Below the pieces are notes generated by a model. The model did not search any database and was not told the origin of the DNA. It saw only the letters and a program-made list of their open reading frames with translations. A DNA stretch of 64,000 nt. Origin: Bacteroidales bacterium UBA5515 (GTDB lineage: Bacteria; Bacteroidota; Bacteroidia; Bacteroidales; P3). Both the position numbers and the translations under genes were made by a program. Shown in pieces: positions 36,418 to 46,171 of this stretch; within the stretch, counting starts at the first letter, position 1, and every line of letters begins with the position of its first letter. The stretch spans positions 106,499 to 170,498 of the forward strand of contig DIOL01000011.1 of the NCBI GenBank assembly GCA_002423895.1, read 5' to 3'.

Positions 36418-37152
36418 ATGGAATTTAATTTAAAAAGATTTTTCGAACTTCTAAAAAGAGAAGTGATTCTAAATAAGAAATTATATTTCTATGCCTTATT
36501 TGGATTTTTTGTAGCTGGACTACTATTATTAACCAATCTTAATTTTGAAACAAATATTTTAAAGATTGATCCTTCATATCATTCAGGATTTAACTCAAAT
36601 TATCTTCTTTGGTTTGCTGTTATTTTAAGTGGATTTATGTATGAATCAAAGAAAAAGAAATGTTTATTGATAAATGAGATTATTCTTCCAAGTTCAGTTT
36701 TTGAGAAATATTTAGTATCCTTTTTCAGGGTAATTATTTTCGCACCTATATTATCCTTTGTTGGAATTATGCTGTTTTTTATATTATCCAAATATGCTTT
36801 AGGTAACATATTTGTATATATTAGCAATGAGTTAACTTTAGGTTTTGTTTTTGAATCAATATTATATTCATATTTTTATGCTCTGCCTTTGATTTCTGTT
36901 TTGCATTTCTGCACGCAATTCAAAAATAGATTTATTCCAATTTTATCAATAGTAATAATACCAATTTATACTAATATTTGGGGATATGTAGATAGAGTTA
37001 TAGGAAAAGCTTATTTCGGAGGGAAAATAGATAACTTTATGCCTTACTATGGAACAAGTGGATTTTACTTATGGGCAACAGTAATTGGAATAATAATATT
37101 TCTTTTCTTTCAATACATTACTTACCTAAGATTTACAGAGAGAGAAGTCTAA
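36418..37152 (+). CDS. ABC-type membrane protein, first copy
   Basis: The 244-residue protein has about six transmembrane helices and a short cytosolic N-terminus (MEFNLKRFFELLKREV). It should be the membrane partner of the ATPase at 35558, 11 bp upstream. Its N-terminal and C-terminal ends (YITYLRFTEREV) closely resemble those of the protein at 37456 (MELNLTRFWSLCKRDF, LSYLRITEEQV), so the two are diverged tandem duplicates that may form a heterodimer. No enzymatic motif is visible. Confidence 0.8.
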   Translation: MEFNLKRFFELLKREVILNKKLYFYALFGFFVAGLLLLTNLNFETNILKIDPSYHSGFNSNYLLWFAVILSGFMYESKKKKCLLINEIILPSSVFEKYLVSFFRVIIFAPILSFVGIMLFFILSKYALGNIFVYISNELTLGFVFESILYSYFYALPLISVLHFCTQFKNRFIPILSIVIIPIYTNIWGYVDRVIGKAYFGGKIDNFMPYYGTSGFYLWATVIGIIIFLFFQYITYLRFTEREV

Positions 37153-37169
37153 ATTAAAATTAAAGAGAA

Positions 37170-37442
37170 ATGAAGAAAATAAAAATACAAAAAAGCGTTA
37201 AACTATTGATAGCCTTTTCAATTGCGCTATTGATTACCTTAGTTGTTATTGACAATAATTATTATGCAAATAATAAAGATAAAGTTGCCAAAAATAGAGA
37301 GAATCTGCGATTTACTCAAATTTCAACTATATCAGTGATGAGTTGGGTTAATAATATGGATATTAAAGAAAATCAATTAATGGAGATTGGGATTATTGTT
37401 GATAGTGCTAAAACCAAAAAAGATACAATTAAAATAAAATAA
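37170..37442 (+). CDS. Small single-pass membrane protein
   Basis: The 90-residue product has one transmembrane segment at about residues 12-26 and a charged, Lys/Asn-rich domain after it that probably faces the periplasm. It has no domain I recognise. It lies 17 bp after the first permease gene and 13 bp before the second, on the same strand, so it is very probably part of the transporter operon. The position between two permease copies suggests an accessory subunit, which is inference. Confidence 0.65.
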   Translation: MKKIKIQKSVKLLIAFSIALLITLVVIDNNYYANNKDKVAKNRENLRFTQISTISVMSWVNNMDIKENQLMEIGIIVDSAKTKKDTIKIK

Positions 37443-37455
37443 GGAGAAACAAATA

Positions 37456-38154
37456 ATGGAATTAAATTTGACAAGATTTTGGAGTTTATGCAAAAGAGAC
37501 TTCAAATTAAATCTAAAGACAGATATATTTATGCTAAGTGTGATGGGCATAATTTCAGGATTCTTTATGGTAAGTAGTCCTTCAAATTCAGGATTTTTTA
37601 CCTTCTTATTTCTTATCCTTTTGGGTTTTTCAATTTTTAAGGAATATCATAAGAAAACATCCAAAACAAATATTCTAATGCTTCCTGTTTCAAACTTGGA
37701 AAGATATTTAAGTGTTTTTGTAAGAGCTTTTATATATTATCCAATCGTTCTTTCATTGTTTATGTTATTGGGAAGTATTGTTTTTGGAATTCTATATTTA
37801 GTAATTGGAGTTGGATTTGACTTTACTCTTTTGCCAAATTTTTATGTTGAGATAGTTAAAGAATGGGGAGAATCATTTTTGGAAACCCATTTTGTTTTTG
37901 CATTGTATTTCTTTGGTTCAATATTCTATAAGAAAAATGCAGGACTTAAAGTTAGCTTACTTTTAATGGGGATTGCATTTTCTGTATTTATAATCTATTT
38001 TCTAATAGTACACTATTTCTTTGGTGCCCATGAAATACATCGTCTTAAAGCTATGGTAGATACTTACAATTCCTTGGAAATAACTTTTGGAATTATAGTT
38101 TCATTTTTCTTACTATGGCTTTCCTATTTAAGAATAACAGAAGAACAAGTTTAG
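37456..38154 (+). CDS. ABC-type membrane protein, second copy
   Basis: The 232-residue protein has six hydrophobic segments and is a diverged duplicate of the protein at 36418 (matching N-terminal NLxRF and C-terminal YLRxTE motifs). A single ATPase is encoded in the operon, so the two membrane proteins may pair in one transporter. It ends 3 bp before the GntR gene, indicating tight coupling. The substrate is unknown. Confidence 0.8.
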   Translation: MELNLTRFWSLCKRDFKLNLKTDIFMLSVMGIISGFFMVSSPSNSGFFTFLFLILLGFSIFKEYHKKTSKTNILMLPVSNLERYLSVFVRAFIYYPIVLSLFMLLGSIVFGILYLVIGVGFDFTLLPNFYVEIVKEWGESFLETHFVFALYFFGSIFYKKNAGLKVSLLLMGIAFSVFIIYFLIVHYFFGAHEIHRLKAMVDTYNSLEITFGIIVSFFLLWLSYLRITEEQV

Positions 38155-38157
38155 ATT

Positions 38158-38529
38158 ATGATAACACAAGATTTAACACCAATTTATCTCAAGCTTGCTG
38201 ATAGAATATGTGATGGGATTCTTTCAGAAAAATATGAGACTGAAGGAAGAATTCCTTCAGTTAGAGAGCTTGCAGCACTCAATGAAGTGAATCCAAATAC
38301 AGCCATGAGAGCATTTGACTGGCTACAACAAAAAGAAATAATCTTTAATAAAAGAGGTATGGGATATTTTGTTTCATCTAAGGCAAAAGAAATTATAACA
38401 GAAGTAAGAAAGGAAGATTTTTGTACAAATACCTTGCCTTTTGTTTTCAAAACCATGCTTTCTTTAAATATAGATATTGAAGAAATCATTCGTAAATTTG
38501 AAGAATTTAAAACCAAAAAATCAAAATAA
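38158..38529 (+). CDS. GntR-family regulator, YtrA subgroup
   Basis: The 123-residue protein is a winged-helix GntR domain with only a short C-terminal helix pair, as in the YtrA subgroup. The conserved N-terminal PIYLKLADRICDGI, the GRIPSVRELAALNEVNPNTAMRA helix-turn-helix and the wing region KRGMGYFV are clear. Such regulators usually repress the ABC transporter operon that contains them and are released by envelope-active compounds. The palindrome at 35529-35542 is a candidate binding site. Its stop is 1 bp before the ATG of the next gene. Confidence 0.92.
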   Translation: MITQDLTPIYLKLADRICDGILSEKYETEGRIPSVRELAALNEVNPNTAMRAFDWLQQKEIIFNKRGMGYFVSSKAKEIITEVRKEDFCTNTLPFVFKTMLSLNIDIEEIIRKFEEFKTKKSK

Positions 38530-38530
38530 A

Positions 38531-39292
38531 ATGAAAACGAGTTTAAAAATAGGTTTAGGAATTGCAATAACATATATAATTGCAGTACTAACAACATCTT
38601 GTGCTGGATTTAATGACAAGAATCATATTGATTTATCCGGAGTTACAAAAGTTGCAACGCAAGAAGTTTCTACTTTTGATAAAGTTGAAGTAAGTGGAGC
38701 TATAGATGTTATTGTTAATATAGGAAACAAAAGTGAAGTTGTAATTGAGGCTGACTCTACAATTTTACCTTATATAGTAACTGAAGTTAAGAATAGGGAA
38801 CTAAAGATTCACAATAAAGACATTAACATTAATAGATTAAAAGATTTAAAGGATTATAAGGTATTGGTTACAATAACAACTCCTTCAATCTTAGAACTTG
38901 AATCCTCTGGAGCTTGTGATATAACCATAAATGATTTGAAAACTGATCAGTTTAAAGTGTCTTTGTCAGGAGCTTGTGATTTAAAAGGAAATATAGAATG
39001 TAAAGTTTTAGATTTTGAAGCCGCTGGTGCTTCTGATTCAGAATTAAAAGGAAAAGTAAAGAATTGCAATATTGAACTTTCTGGAGCAAGTGATATTAAG
39101 GCTTTTGATCTTATTGTAAACAACATTAAAATTGAAGAAACAGGTTCATGTAATGTTGATATTACTGTTATGGATTCTTTAGATGTTGAACTTTCAGGTG
39201 TAAGTGAATTGAGATATAAAGGAGAACCTAAATACATAAACAGTGATGTGTCAGGTGTTTCCAAATTATCAAAATTCGAAAATAAAAAATAA
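38531..39292 (+). CDS. GIN-domain (DUF2807) lipoprotein
   Basis: The 253-residue protein has a lipoprotein signal ending TTSC (about residue 25). The long beta-helix-like GIN domain begins FDKVEVSGAIDVIV and has recurring LSGA, SGASD and SGVS turns on nearly every strand. GIN proteins are putative head domains of surface adhesins in Bacteroidota with unproven function. The ATG at 38531 is favoured over an upstream ATG at 38477, as it gives a proper signal peptide and starts directly after the GntR stop. It is co-transcribed with the ABC system. Confidence 0.87.
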   Translation: MKTSLKIGLGIAITYIIAVLTTSCAGFNDKNHIDLSGVTKVATQEVSTFDKVEVSGAIDVIVNIGNKSEVVIEADSTILPYIVTEVKNRELKIHNKDININRLKDLKDYKVLVTITTPSILELESSGACDITINDLKTDQFKVSLSGACDLKGNIECKVLDFEAAGASDSELKGKVKNCNIELSGASDIKAFDLIVNNIKIEETGSCNVDITVMDSLDVELSGVSELRYKGEPKYINSDVSGVSKLSKFENKK

Positions 39293-39297
39293 GTAAA

Positions 39298-39486
39298 ATG
39301 AAAATAAGATTAAGCACAAAGCTATTTATTATTGGCTTTGCAGTAGTTATAATTGCAGTTTTGATTATTGCCACTTGTAGAGTTAAAACCAATCCTGAGT
39401 TCTTTATAGAAACGTCAACAAATAAAAATAATTCAACAATAACGATAGAAAAAAATGAAATCATCGAAAATGAAGTTAATGAATAA
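39298..39486 (+). CDS. Small membrane or lipoprotein-like peptide
   Basis: The 62-residue product has one N-terminal hydrophobic segment (about residues 8-26) ending IIATC, which could be a lipobox, followed by a short Asn/Glu/Thr-rich tail. I do not recognise a family. It lies 5 bp after the GIN-domain gene, and its end overlaps the start of the next large barrel gene, so it is probably translated as part of the operon. Confidence 0.55.
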   Translation: MKIRLSTKLFIIGFAVVIIAVLIIATCRVKTNPEFFIETSTNKNNSTITIEKNEIIENEVNE

Positions 39487-41971
39487 ACCTATCACAAAAA
39501 GTAGATTTACAAAGAAGATAATTGCTTTTTGTTTGGTTATAACCCTTAGTATTGGTGCAATGGCACAAGGCTTTAGCATTAAGGGAAAGATTGTTGATGA
39601 AAGTTCTAAGGAGGCTTTAATGTATGTAAACTGTGTACTTTTCAACCAAAAAGATAGCCTAAAACAAATCAAAGGAACAGCTTCTGATACAAATGGAGTA
39701 TTTGTTTTGAATGATGTTAAGAAAGAAAATTTCAACTTAATCCTAAGTTTTATTGGATATGAAAAGATGGTTATTCCAATCAATAGTTCAATGTTTAAAG
39801 GAAAGATGCTTGATTTGGGAGAAGTTAAAATGAATATTTCAGGCGAAGGACTTGGCGAAATTGAAATTGTGGCAATGAAGGACAGGGTTAAGTTAGATGC
39901 TGATAAAATGACTGTAAATATTGACCAGACCACTGCTCAAAGTGTAACTAATGCTTTTGAACTTCTTAAGAAAACTCCAGGAATTGCAATAGATAATGAG
40001 GATAACCTTAAACTAAATGGAAAGAGTGGTGTTTTGTTCCAGTTTGCAGGAAGAGATATGAAACTTCCTTGGAAAAGTCTTGTTCAAATTCTAAAAGCTA
40101 CTCCTGCAACCTTAATAGAAAAGATAGAAATTATGGCAAATCCTTCTTCCAAGTACGATGCTGAAGGTGTTGCAGGGATTATAAATCTAATTTTTAAGCA
40201 GGACAAAAATGATGGGATGAGCCTTTCTGTTGGAACAAATGCTTACTACACTAAAGACTTTTCTTATGTAGGAGATTTAAACTTTAGCCAGGTTTCAAAG
40301 AAGTTTACCAACACTCTTTCTTTCTCAACAAGCAACTGGAGACAAAGAATGGAACAAAACCTAAAGAGAGAAATGGGATTTGGAAATGATAGTATTTTTA
40401 TAAATCAAACTGGAGATAACTTATACAATGCTCAAGATTATACCATAAATGCAGGTTCAGAATACCAAATCAATAAACGCAATTCAATAGGTATAAATCT
40501 TACTTATTCAAAAAGCAAAAGTCCTTTTAAAGAAAATCATAATGAAACAATGTTCACTACTCTTTTTGGAGGAATTAGAACAGATTCTCTTAAATATATG
40601 AACACTGAAGGTACATCTTATGATATGAATAACTATATAGTAAATCTTAATTATCAAAGAAAAATTGATACCCTTGGAGGTAAATTTAGCACTGATTTTG
40701 ACTTTATTCACAATTCACAAGATGTTCTTTCTTCTTCCAATACTCGATATTACAATCTTGTTCAAAACCCAAATAATGCATATAAATATGAAAGCTTAGA
40801 TAACCAAACTTCAAGTTCCTATAATTCCTATGTTTTTAGAATGGATTATTTGAAACCATTGGGTAAAACTTTCAATATGGAAATAGGAGGCAAGGTAAGT
40901 ATTACAAAAGTGGATAATAATTTTGAAGCAAAACTTAATAATCTAAACGATATATCTAAAACAAATCACTTTATTTACAACGAGAATATCAATGCTTTAT
41001 ATGGTTCGCTTAATAAGTCTTTTGGAGAAAAAACCTCACTTCGTTTGGGAGTAAGAATGGAAAATGCAAATTTAAATGGTAAGCAACAAATTGGAGATAG
41101 CTCCTTTAAACAATCCTACACTGACTTTTTCCCTAACTTATCATTATCTCATCAATTCTCACCTAAATATCAATCTACTTTCACCTATTCAATGCGTATA
41201 TCTCGTCCAACCTACGATAATCTAAACCCTTTCCTTACAAAAACAGATGACTATTCCTTCCAAACAGGTAATCCAATGCTTCGTCCTCAATACACTCACA
41301 ACTTCTCTTTACAAAACACCTTCCTTTATATGATATTTACTTCACTTACCTATTCATACACTAAAGACGTTGTTTCACAAATGCCAGTCCCTCTTCCAAA
41401 CAGTCCAATTGTTTACTATATGCCTCAAAATATCTCTTCTTCACATAACCTAAATTTAAGTGTTTCAACTTCCATTCCTATAACAAAATGGTGGACAAGT
41501 GTTATTTACTTAAGCGGAAACTATACCAATAACAACAGCCCTGAATCAGATCTAAATATAAATCAAAAGGCATATTCCTTAGTTGGATACGCTGCTCAAA
41601 GCTTCACCCTTCCAAAGAAATACAAAGCTGAACTTTCAGGAGTTTATGTTTCTCCAGGAGTTTGGGGAGTATATAAATATGATGGATTCTATGGTGTAAA
41701 CATTAATTTCAACAAGAACTTTTTCAAAGAAATGCTAACTGTAAGTCTTGGAGTTCAAAATCTTTTCTCTGCCAAAGAACAAGGTGGTGGAATGGAAATG
41801 GGTAATGCCAAATTTGAACTAAAACACAAAGCACAACATACATTGCTTAGTGTTGGACTAAGATTTAATTTTGGCCAAACCCAAAATTTTGACAAATCAA
41901 AACGTAAGGATGATTTTGATCAAAGAGCCACAGGAAAAAGAGAACAACAAGGAGGAGGAATTGGTCTATAA
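39479..41971 (+). CDS. Outer membrane beta-barrel protein (OMP_b-brl_3 type), first copy
   Basis: The 830-residue exported protein has a signal peptide ending GAMAQ. A carboxypeptidase regulatory-like domain (about 24-110) is followed by a TonB-receptor-plug-like region (DADKMTVNIDQTTAQ, LLKKTPGI, NGKSGVLFQFAGRD, PSSKYDAEGVAGIINL). A long C-terminal barrel ends in a Gly-rich tail. The family looks like TonB-dependent receptors, but no TonB box was identified. The start at 39479 overlaps the previous stop by 8 bp and gives the same length as the paralogue at 42419; an ATG at 39455 is an alternative. It is the last gene of the ABC/GIN operon. Confidence 0.85.
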   Translation: MNKPITKSRFTKKIIAFCLVITLSIGAMAQGFSIKGKIVDESSKEALMYVNCVLFNQKDSLKQIKGTASDTNGVFVLNDVKKENFNLILSFIGYEKMVIPINSSMFKGKMLDLGEVKMNISGEGLGEIEIVAMKDRVKLDADKMTVNIDQTTAQSVTNAFELLKKTPGIAIDNEDNLKLNGKSGVLFQFAGRDMKLPWKSLVQILKATPATLIEKIEIMANPSSKYDAEGVAGIINLIFKQDKNDGMSLSVGTNAYYTKDFSYVGDLNFSQVSKKFTNTLSFSTSNWRQRMEQNLKREMGFGNDSIFINQTGDNLYNAQDYTINAGSEYQINKRNSIGINLTYSKSKSPFKENHNETMFTTLFGGIRTDSLKYMNTEGTSYDMNNYIVNLNYQRKIDTLGGKFSTDFDFIHNSQDVLSSSNTRYYNLVQNPNNAYKYESLDNQTSSSYNSYVFRMDYLKPLGKTFNMEIGGKVSITKVDNNFEAKLNNLNDISKTNHFIYNENINALYGSLNKSFGEKTSLRLGVRMENANLNGKQQIGDSSFKQSYTDFFPNLSLSHQFSPKYQSTFTYSMRISRPTYDNLNPFLTKTDDYSFQTGNPMLRPQYTHNFSLQNTFLYMIFTSLTYSYTKDVVSQMPVPLPNSPIVYYMPQNISSSHNLNLSVSTSIPITKWWTSVIYLSGNYTNNNSPESDLNINQKAYSLVGYAAQSFTLPKKYKAELSGVYVSPGVWGVYKYDGFYGVNINFNKNFFKEMLTVSLGVQNLFSAKEQGGGMEMGNAKFELKHKAQHTLLSVGLRFNFGQTQNFDKSKRKDDFDQRATGKREQQGGGIGL

Positions 41972-42023
41972 AGCTTAATACTATAAGGAACTTTAAAAAC
42001 CTTAATACAAGATATATATACTT

Positions 42024-42200
42024 CAAAACGGCGATTTACCAAAAGTGAATCGCCGTTTCGCTATAAGTAAATTGGCGATATGGTGGTAGTAAATCGGCGA
42101 TAATGGGTGAGCATATTGCCCAATTCGGGGGGTACCATATTGGGCAATATGGGGGGTATCATATTGGGCAATATGCCCACCCCGAATTGGGCAATATGCT
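42024..42200. repeat. Periodic intergenic array C (22-24 bp period, two words)
   Basis: Word 1 (C/T)GGCGAT is at 42029, 42073 and 42095, with the reverse complement at 42049-42055. The first two copies form a 14-bp hairpin arm pair (42026-42039 with 42045-42058). Word 2 ATTGGGCAAT is at 42139, 42163 and 42186, and inverted (ATTGCCCAAT) at 42115. It is linked by G-rich GGGGGGTACC/GGGGGGTATC spacers. A perfect 19-bp inverted repeat joins 42112-42130 and 42180-42198. The array is much more GC-rich than its surroundings and lies between the two 830-residue barrel genes. The rest of the 447-bp gap is AT-rich, with a TAAATTTG -7-like box at 42357. Confidence 0.85.
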
Positions 42201-42418
42201 TTTGACATATACGCGATTTATTTTTTCTTAATCAGAGATTATTGTTTTTACAACTCCATTTCGCTAATAATCAATCAGAAAAATGAATATTATAAAAAGT
42301 TGATTAGAAAGATTTATTTTCCTGCAATATATATTAAAATTTATCGTATTATTATATAAATTTGCGGGATTCAAACAGAATAATCTTGCTTGCTATTATT
42401 AACCTTTAAAGAATTTAT

Positions 42419-44911
42419 ATGAAAAAAATTCTGTTCATATTTATCGCAATTCTTGTTTTCTCAAGTGTTGCAATGGCTCAACGCTATACCATAAAAGGAA
42501 AAATTCTTGATGCAATTTCAAAAGAAAAGCTTCCTTACAGTTCAATTTCCCTTCACTACAAAACCGATACGCTGGGAATTTACAAGGGTATAATTGCTGA
42601 TACGAACGGGAATTTTGAAATTAAAAATGTAAAGAAGAGGGATATGATTTTGAAGGTTAGTTTTGTGGGATATAAGCCTTTTAGAAAAGAAATAGGTGTT
42701 TTGGAATTTGACAAAGAGAAGGTTTTGAACCTGGGAGATTTATTTATGGAACTATCTGGAGAACTCGCTGGAGTGGAAATAACAGCAAAAATAGAAAGAA
42801 TAATTGTTGATGATGACAAGCTGACTATGAACGTTGATGAACAGTTAGCAGCAACAGCAACAAGTGCATTTGACCTTTTGAAGAGGGTCCCAGGCGTTTT
42901 CATAGATAAGGATGATAACCTAACTCTCAATGGTAAATCGGGAGTTTTGTTTCAATATAATGGAAGAGATTTACGAATGGAATATAAGAGTGTGGTTGAC
43001 TTATTAAAGAGTATGACGCCTGACCAAGTGGAGCGTTTTGAGGTTTTATCAAATCCTGGCGTCAGATATGATGCAGAAGGAACGGCAGGAATAATCAACA
43101 TTAAGATAAAGAAAAATCAAAACTATGGAATTAATGGATCGGTTTGGGGAAGAGCATCCTATCAAACAATGCTTAACTACTATGGTTCCATGAGCTTAAG
43201 CTATGTTGATGATAAATGGACAACATCCTTAGGATTCTCACCAATGAAATGGGGATCAAGGGGTACATCAAGAGATGAAAGATACACTGCAAAAGGAGTA
43301 GGTGACACAGTACTATTCAAAACTGAGAGTGAAGATGAGTGGCAATGGCTTAACAATAATATATACTTAAACGCATCCTATCTCATCGATACAACCCGCA
43401 CAATAGGCTTTAATCTCTATGGTTCCTTTGGAGGAAATCCAGAGATAAATAATGAAAATCCCTATTTGATATCTTCTTATCCCAACTATAATCAAGTAGA
43501 TTCCTCATACCTTGCAGGAAGATCATCAATAACCAAACGCCGTAGTATAGGTTTTGGAATGGACTATGTTAAGAAGCTCGACACATTAGACAGCAAGTTT
43601 ATGTTAGACTTTTCTTTTAGTCATAATTCCGATATAAGCAATTCCGAAAGCTGGAATAAATATTACATAGGTGACCTTAACACCATACTTGACAGAGAAG
43701 AAGGATTTAGAAGAAAAGACCTTTCTCCAGATAATGATTTAAGTTTTAGAGCCGATTACTACAAGCCATTTACCAAAACAATGAAACTTGAAACAGGAAT
43801 AAAAACCTATTTCTCATTTAGCGATAATGACTACAGAAGTGAACAATTAGATACATTAACTGGAAATTACGTTAATGTTCCAATGGAAACAAACCACTTT
43901 AAATACTTTGAAAACATTAACTCACTCTATGCTTCATTCTCCAATACCTTTAAGAAAAAGCTCAATGTAAGAGTTGGAATACGTCTTGAGCAAACCAATA
44001 CTAAGGGGCATCAATATGTTTTAGACAGTATAGACAAAAGAAGTTATTTTGATATATTCCCCAACTTAAGGCTTAATTATAAGTTTAAAGACGACAACCA
44101 ACTAACACTATCCTACTCCTATAGAATATCAAGACCTTGGTCAGGTAGTTTGAATCCTTTTATGCAAAAGAGTTCAGAATATTCCTATTCAACAGGTAAT
44201 CCTTATCTTAATCCACAATATTCTAACTCTATATCCCTATCACATTCTTGGAAATACATGCTCTTTACCAGCATTTCCTATTCCCACACTAAAGATGATA
44301 TAAATTGGATCAGGACACCATTGGACTCTAATTTTGTTGGATATAACCCATTGGCACTAATGTCTTCTTCTGTTAATTTTGGTTCTTCTCAAAATATAGA
44401 CTTTAATATTAGCTTCAATAAAGAGTTCTATAAATGGTGGAGTTTTAGAGCTTCCGCTGGAGCAGATTTCTCACAAATTTTATCTTCTCCCAATGAGTTA
44501 GACATTAATAGAGAGAGTTGGAGTTATAATGCAAGTTTAAGTTCTGACTTCACACTTCCAAAGAAATGGCGTTTAGGATTCTACTATTATTTCCGTTCAA
44601 GTTCAATGTATGGACTAAGCACAAGCAGTTCCTACCAAGACCTTTCGATTAATGTTTCCAAAAGTTTCTTCGATGAAAAATTAGGTTTGACTATAAGTGT
44701 TGATGACTTTATAAACATCAATAAAATGTATAGTGAAACAGTATATCGTAATACAATATCAAAGAGTTGGAATTCATATCAAGGGCCACAAGTTGCCCTT
44801 TCTCTACGTTATCGTTTTGGAAAATACTACAAGAATAAACAAGTATCAAAACCAAGTGTAGAAAGCTTTGATGATAGAGTAGGAGGTGGTTCTCCTGGAG
44901 GTGGAAGATAG
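42419..44911 (+). CDS. Outer membrane beta-barrel protein (OMP_b-brl_3 type), second copy
   Basis: The 830-residue paralogue of the protein at 39479 has the same order: signal peptide ending VAMAQ, a carboxypeptidase-like regulatory domain (TIKGKILDAIS), plug-like region (DDDKLTMNVDEQ, LLKRVPGVFID, NGKSGVLFQYNGRD, NPGVRYDAEGTAGIINI) and a long barrel, ending in a GGGSPGGGR tail. It is followed after 57 bp by another exported protein with a regulatory-like domain. The two copies are clearly related but have diverged, so the duplication is not recent. The ligand is unknown. Confidence 0.85.
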   Translation: MKKILFIFIAILVFSSVAMAQRYTIKGKILDAISKEKLPYSSISLHYKTDTLGIYKGIIADTNGNFEIKNVKKRDMILKVSFVGYKPFRKEIGVLEFDKEKVLNLGDLFMELSGELAGVEITAKIERIIVDDDKLTMNVDEQLAATATSAFDLLKRVPGVFIDKDDNLTLNGKSGVLFQYNGRDLRMEYKSVVDLLKSMTPDQVERFEVLSNPGVRYDAEGTAGIINIKIKKNQNYGINGSVWGRASYQTMLNYYGSMSLSYVDDKWTTSLGFSPMKWGSRGTSRDERYTAKGVGDTVLFKTESEDEWQWLNNNIYLNASYLIDTTRTIGFNLYGSFGGNPEINNENPYLISSYPNYNQVDSSYLAGRSSITKRRSIGFGMDYVKKLDTLDSKFMLDFSFSHNSDISNSESWNKYYIGDLNTILDREEGFRRKDLSPDNDLSFRADYYKPFTKTMKLETGIKTYFSFSDNDYRSEQLDTLTGNYVNVPMETNHFKYFENINSLYASFSNTFKKKLNVRVGIRLEQTNTKGHQYVLDSIDKRSYFDIFPNLRLNYKFKDDNQLTLSYSYRISRPWSGSLNPFMQKSSEYSYSTGNPYLNPQYSNSISLSHSWKYMLFTSISYSHTKDDINWIRTPLDSNFVGYNPLALMSSSVNFGSSQNIDFNISFNKEFYKWWSFRASAGADFSQILSSPNELDINRESWSYNASLSSDFTLPKKWRLGFYYYFRSSSMYGLSTSSSYQDLSINVSKSFFDEKLGLTISVDDFININKMYSETVYRNTISKSWNSYQGPQVALSLRYRFGKYYKNKQVSKPSVESFDDRVGGGSPGGGR

Positions 44912-44968
44912 ATTAACTATTAACTAAAAAGAAAAAGACATACTAATAATAACTCAAAAAATAAAACT

Positions 44969-46150
44969 ATGAAGAGATTAATCATTTCTATTATACTAAT
45001 TATACCATTATTTTCTTTTGCTCAAGAAATAATGTATAGCGGTGTTCTTATAGATAAGGAAGACAAAACAACAATTCCTTTTGCATCCATTTGGCTTGAA
45101 GGAAATACTTATGGAGTTATGAGCGACGATAGGGGTAAGTTTTCTTTAAAATTAAGAAAAGAGAATGATACAATTGTAATTAGAGCTTTTGGATATAAAC
45201 TTCAAGTTGTAGAAACAAAGAAAAATAAGAAGGAGAATAAAATAATGCTTATTCCTCTTAAAACAACTCTTCCAGAAGTTAATGTTGAAGGAATGGGGCC
45301 AAAGGCAATTCTTACTAAAGCATTAAGGAGTGTTGATGAGAATTTTCTTAAGAAAGAAACCTTCTATTTGAATATGGAAAGTTTAATGAAAAAGAAAATA
45401 AACGATAGTCTGGTATATCTTCGTTGGGATAATGATGTTTATGAAAGAAGGAGTATTTTAGGGTTGAAACTACTTTTACCAAATTATTCGAATAATCAAT
45501 TTATTAGTAATGAAGAAAAATATCATTTTAATTATATGAGTTTCTCTATTGATGATATTGTGTATTATTATATGGCTTATATTCTTAATTCTAAATTTAT
45601 GGCTAAGGGATTGGAGGGTCAAAAAAATGATTTAAACTTTGGCTATTCAATGAAAATTATTATGCAGGATAGTATTGAAAAGGAATATATTGTTTCTTTG
45701 CATCAGAAAAAGGAATTGAATAATGCATTTTCATCTGTTCAATTACCTAAGACTATAAAATTCTTTATTGATGCAGAAACTATGGTTATCACTAAAATTG
45801 AATCGTTTTTGGATAAATCAAAACCAAGAGCGTTTTTTGATAAAAAGAAAGGGAAGTTTGAGGTAAAAGAACATATTGTTGTTGTTAATTTTAGAGTTTT
45901 AGATGGTAAATATTTTCTTGCTAATTGTTTTAGCAAGGTTATATTTAATAATGATCGGGAGGATGTAAAGGAAAAGAATAGTTTTTTGGATTCAATCAAG
46001 AAAGACGACTTAAATGAAGAGGTTATAATTTACAATACAAAGCAAATGAAGATTAAACCAGATAAGTTTGAGAAAATTAAAAGTAATAAAACAATTCTAC
46101 CTATTGAGGAGTTAAAAGAAAAAGAAATTTTTGAAGCAATTTTAGATTAA
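44969..46150 (+). CDS. Exported protein with carboxypeptidase regulatory-like domain
   Basis: The 393-residue protein has a signal peptide ending SFAQE and a carboxypeptidase regulatory-like beta-sandwich (about residues 22-100, with PFASIWLEG and SDDRGKFSLKL). A Lys-rich mixed region of about 290 residues follows, resembling the front half of DUF5686 proteins (PKAILTKALRSVDENF) but without a barrel at the C-terminus. It may sit in the periplasm or on the inner face of the outer membrane. It lies downstream of the second barrel gene on the same strand and before ung. Confidence 0.68.
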   Translation: MKRLIISIILIIPLFSFAQEIMYSGVLIDKEDKTTIPFASIWLEGNTYGVMSDDRGKFSLKLRKENDTIVIRAFGYKLQVVETKKNKKENKIMLIPLKTTLPEVNVEGMGPKAILTKALRSVDENFLKKETFYLNMESLMKKKINDSLVYLRWDNDVYERRSILGLKLLLPNYSNNQFISNEEKYHFNYMSFSIDDIVYYYMAYILNSKFMAKGLEGQKNDLNFGYSMKIIMQDSIEKEYIVSLHQKKELNNAFSSVQLPKTIKFFIDAETMVITKIESFLDKSKPRAFFDKKKGKFEVKEHIVVVNFRVLDGKYFLANCFSKVIFNNDREDVKEKNSFLDSIKKDDLNEEVIIYNTKQMKIKPDKFEKIKSNKTILPIEELKEKEIFEAILD

Positions 46151-46171
46151 TAAACAAAAGATAAATATAAT

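Noticed and set aside
42023..42208. 61-residue minus-strand frame across array C
   Set aside because: Its product consists of HIAQY-type repeats created by the DNA repeats themselves, with no signal, start context or family. It is a by-product of the array.
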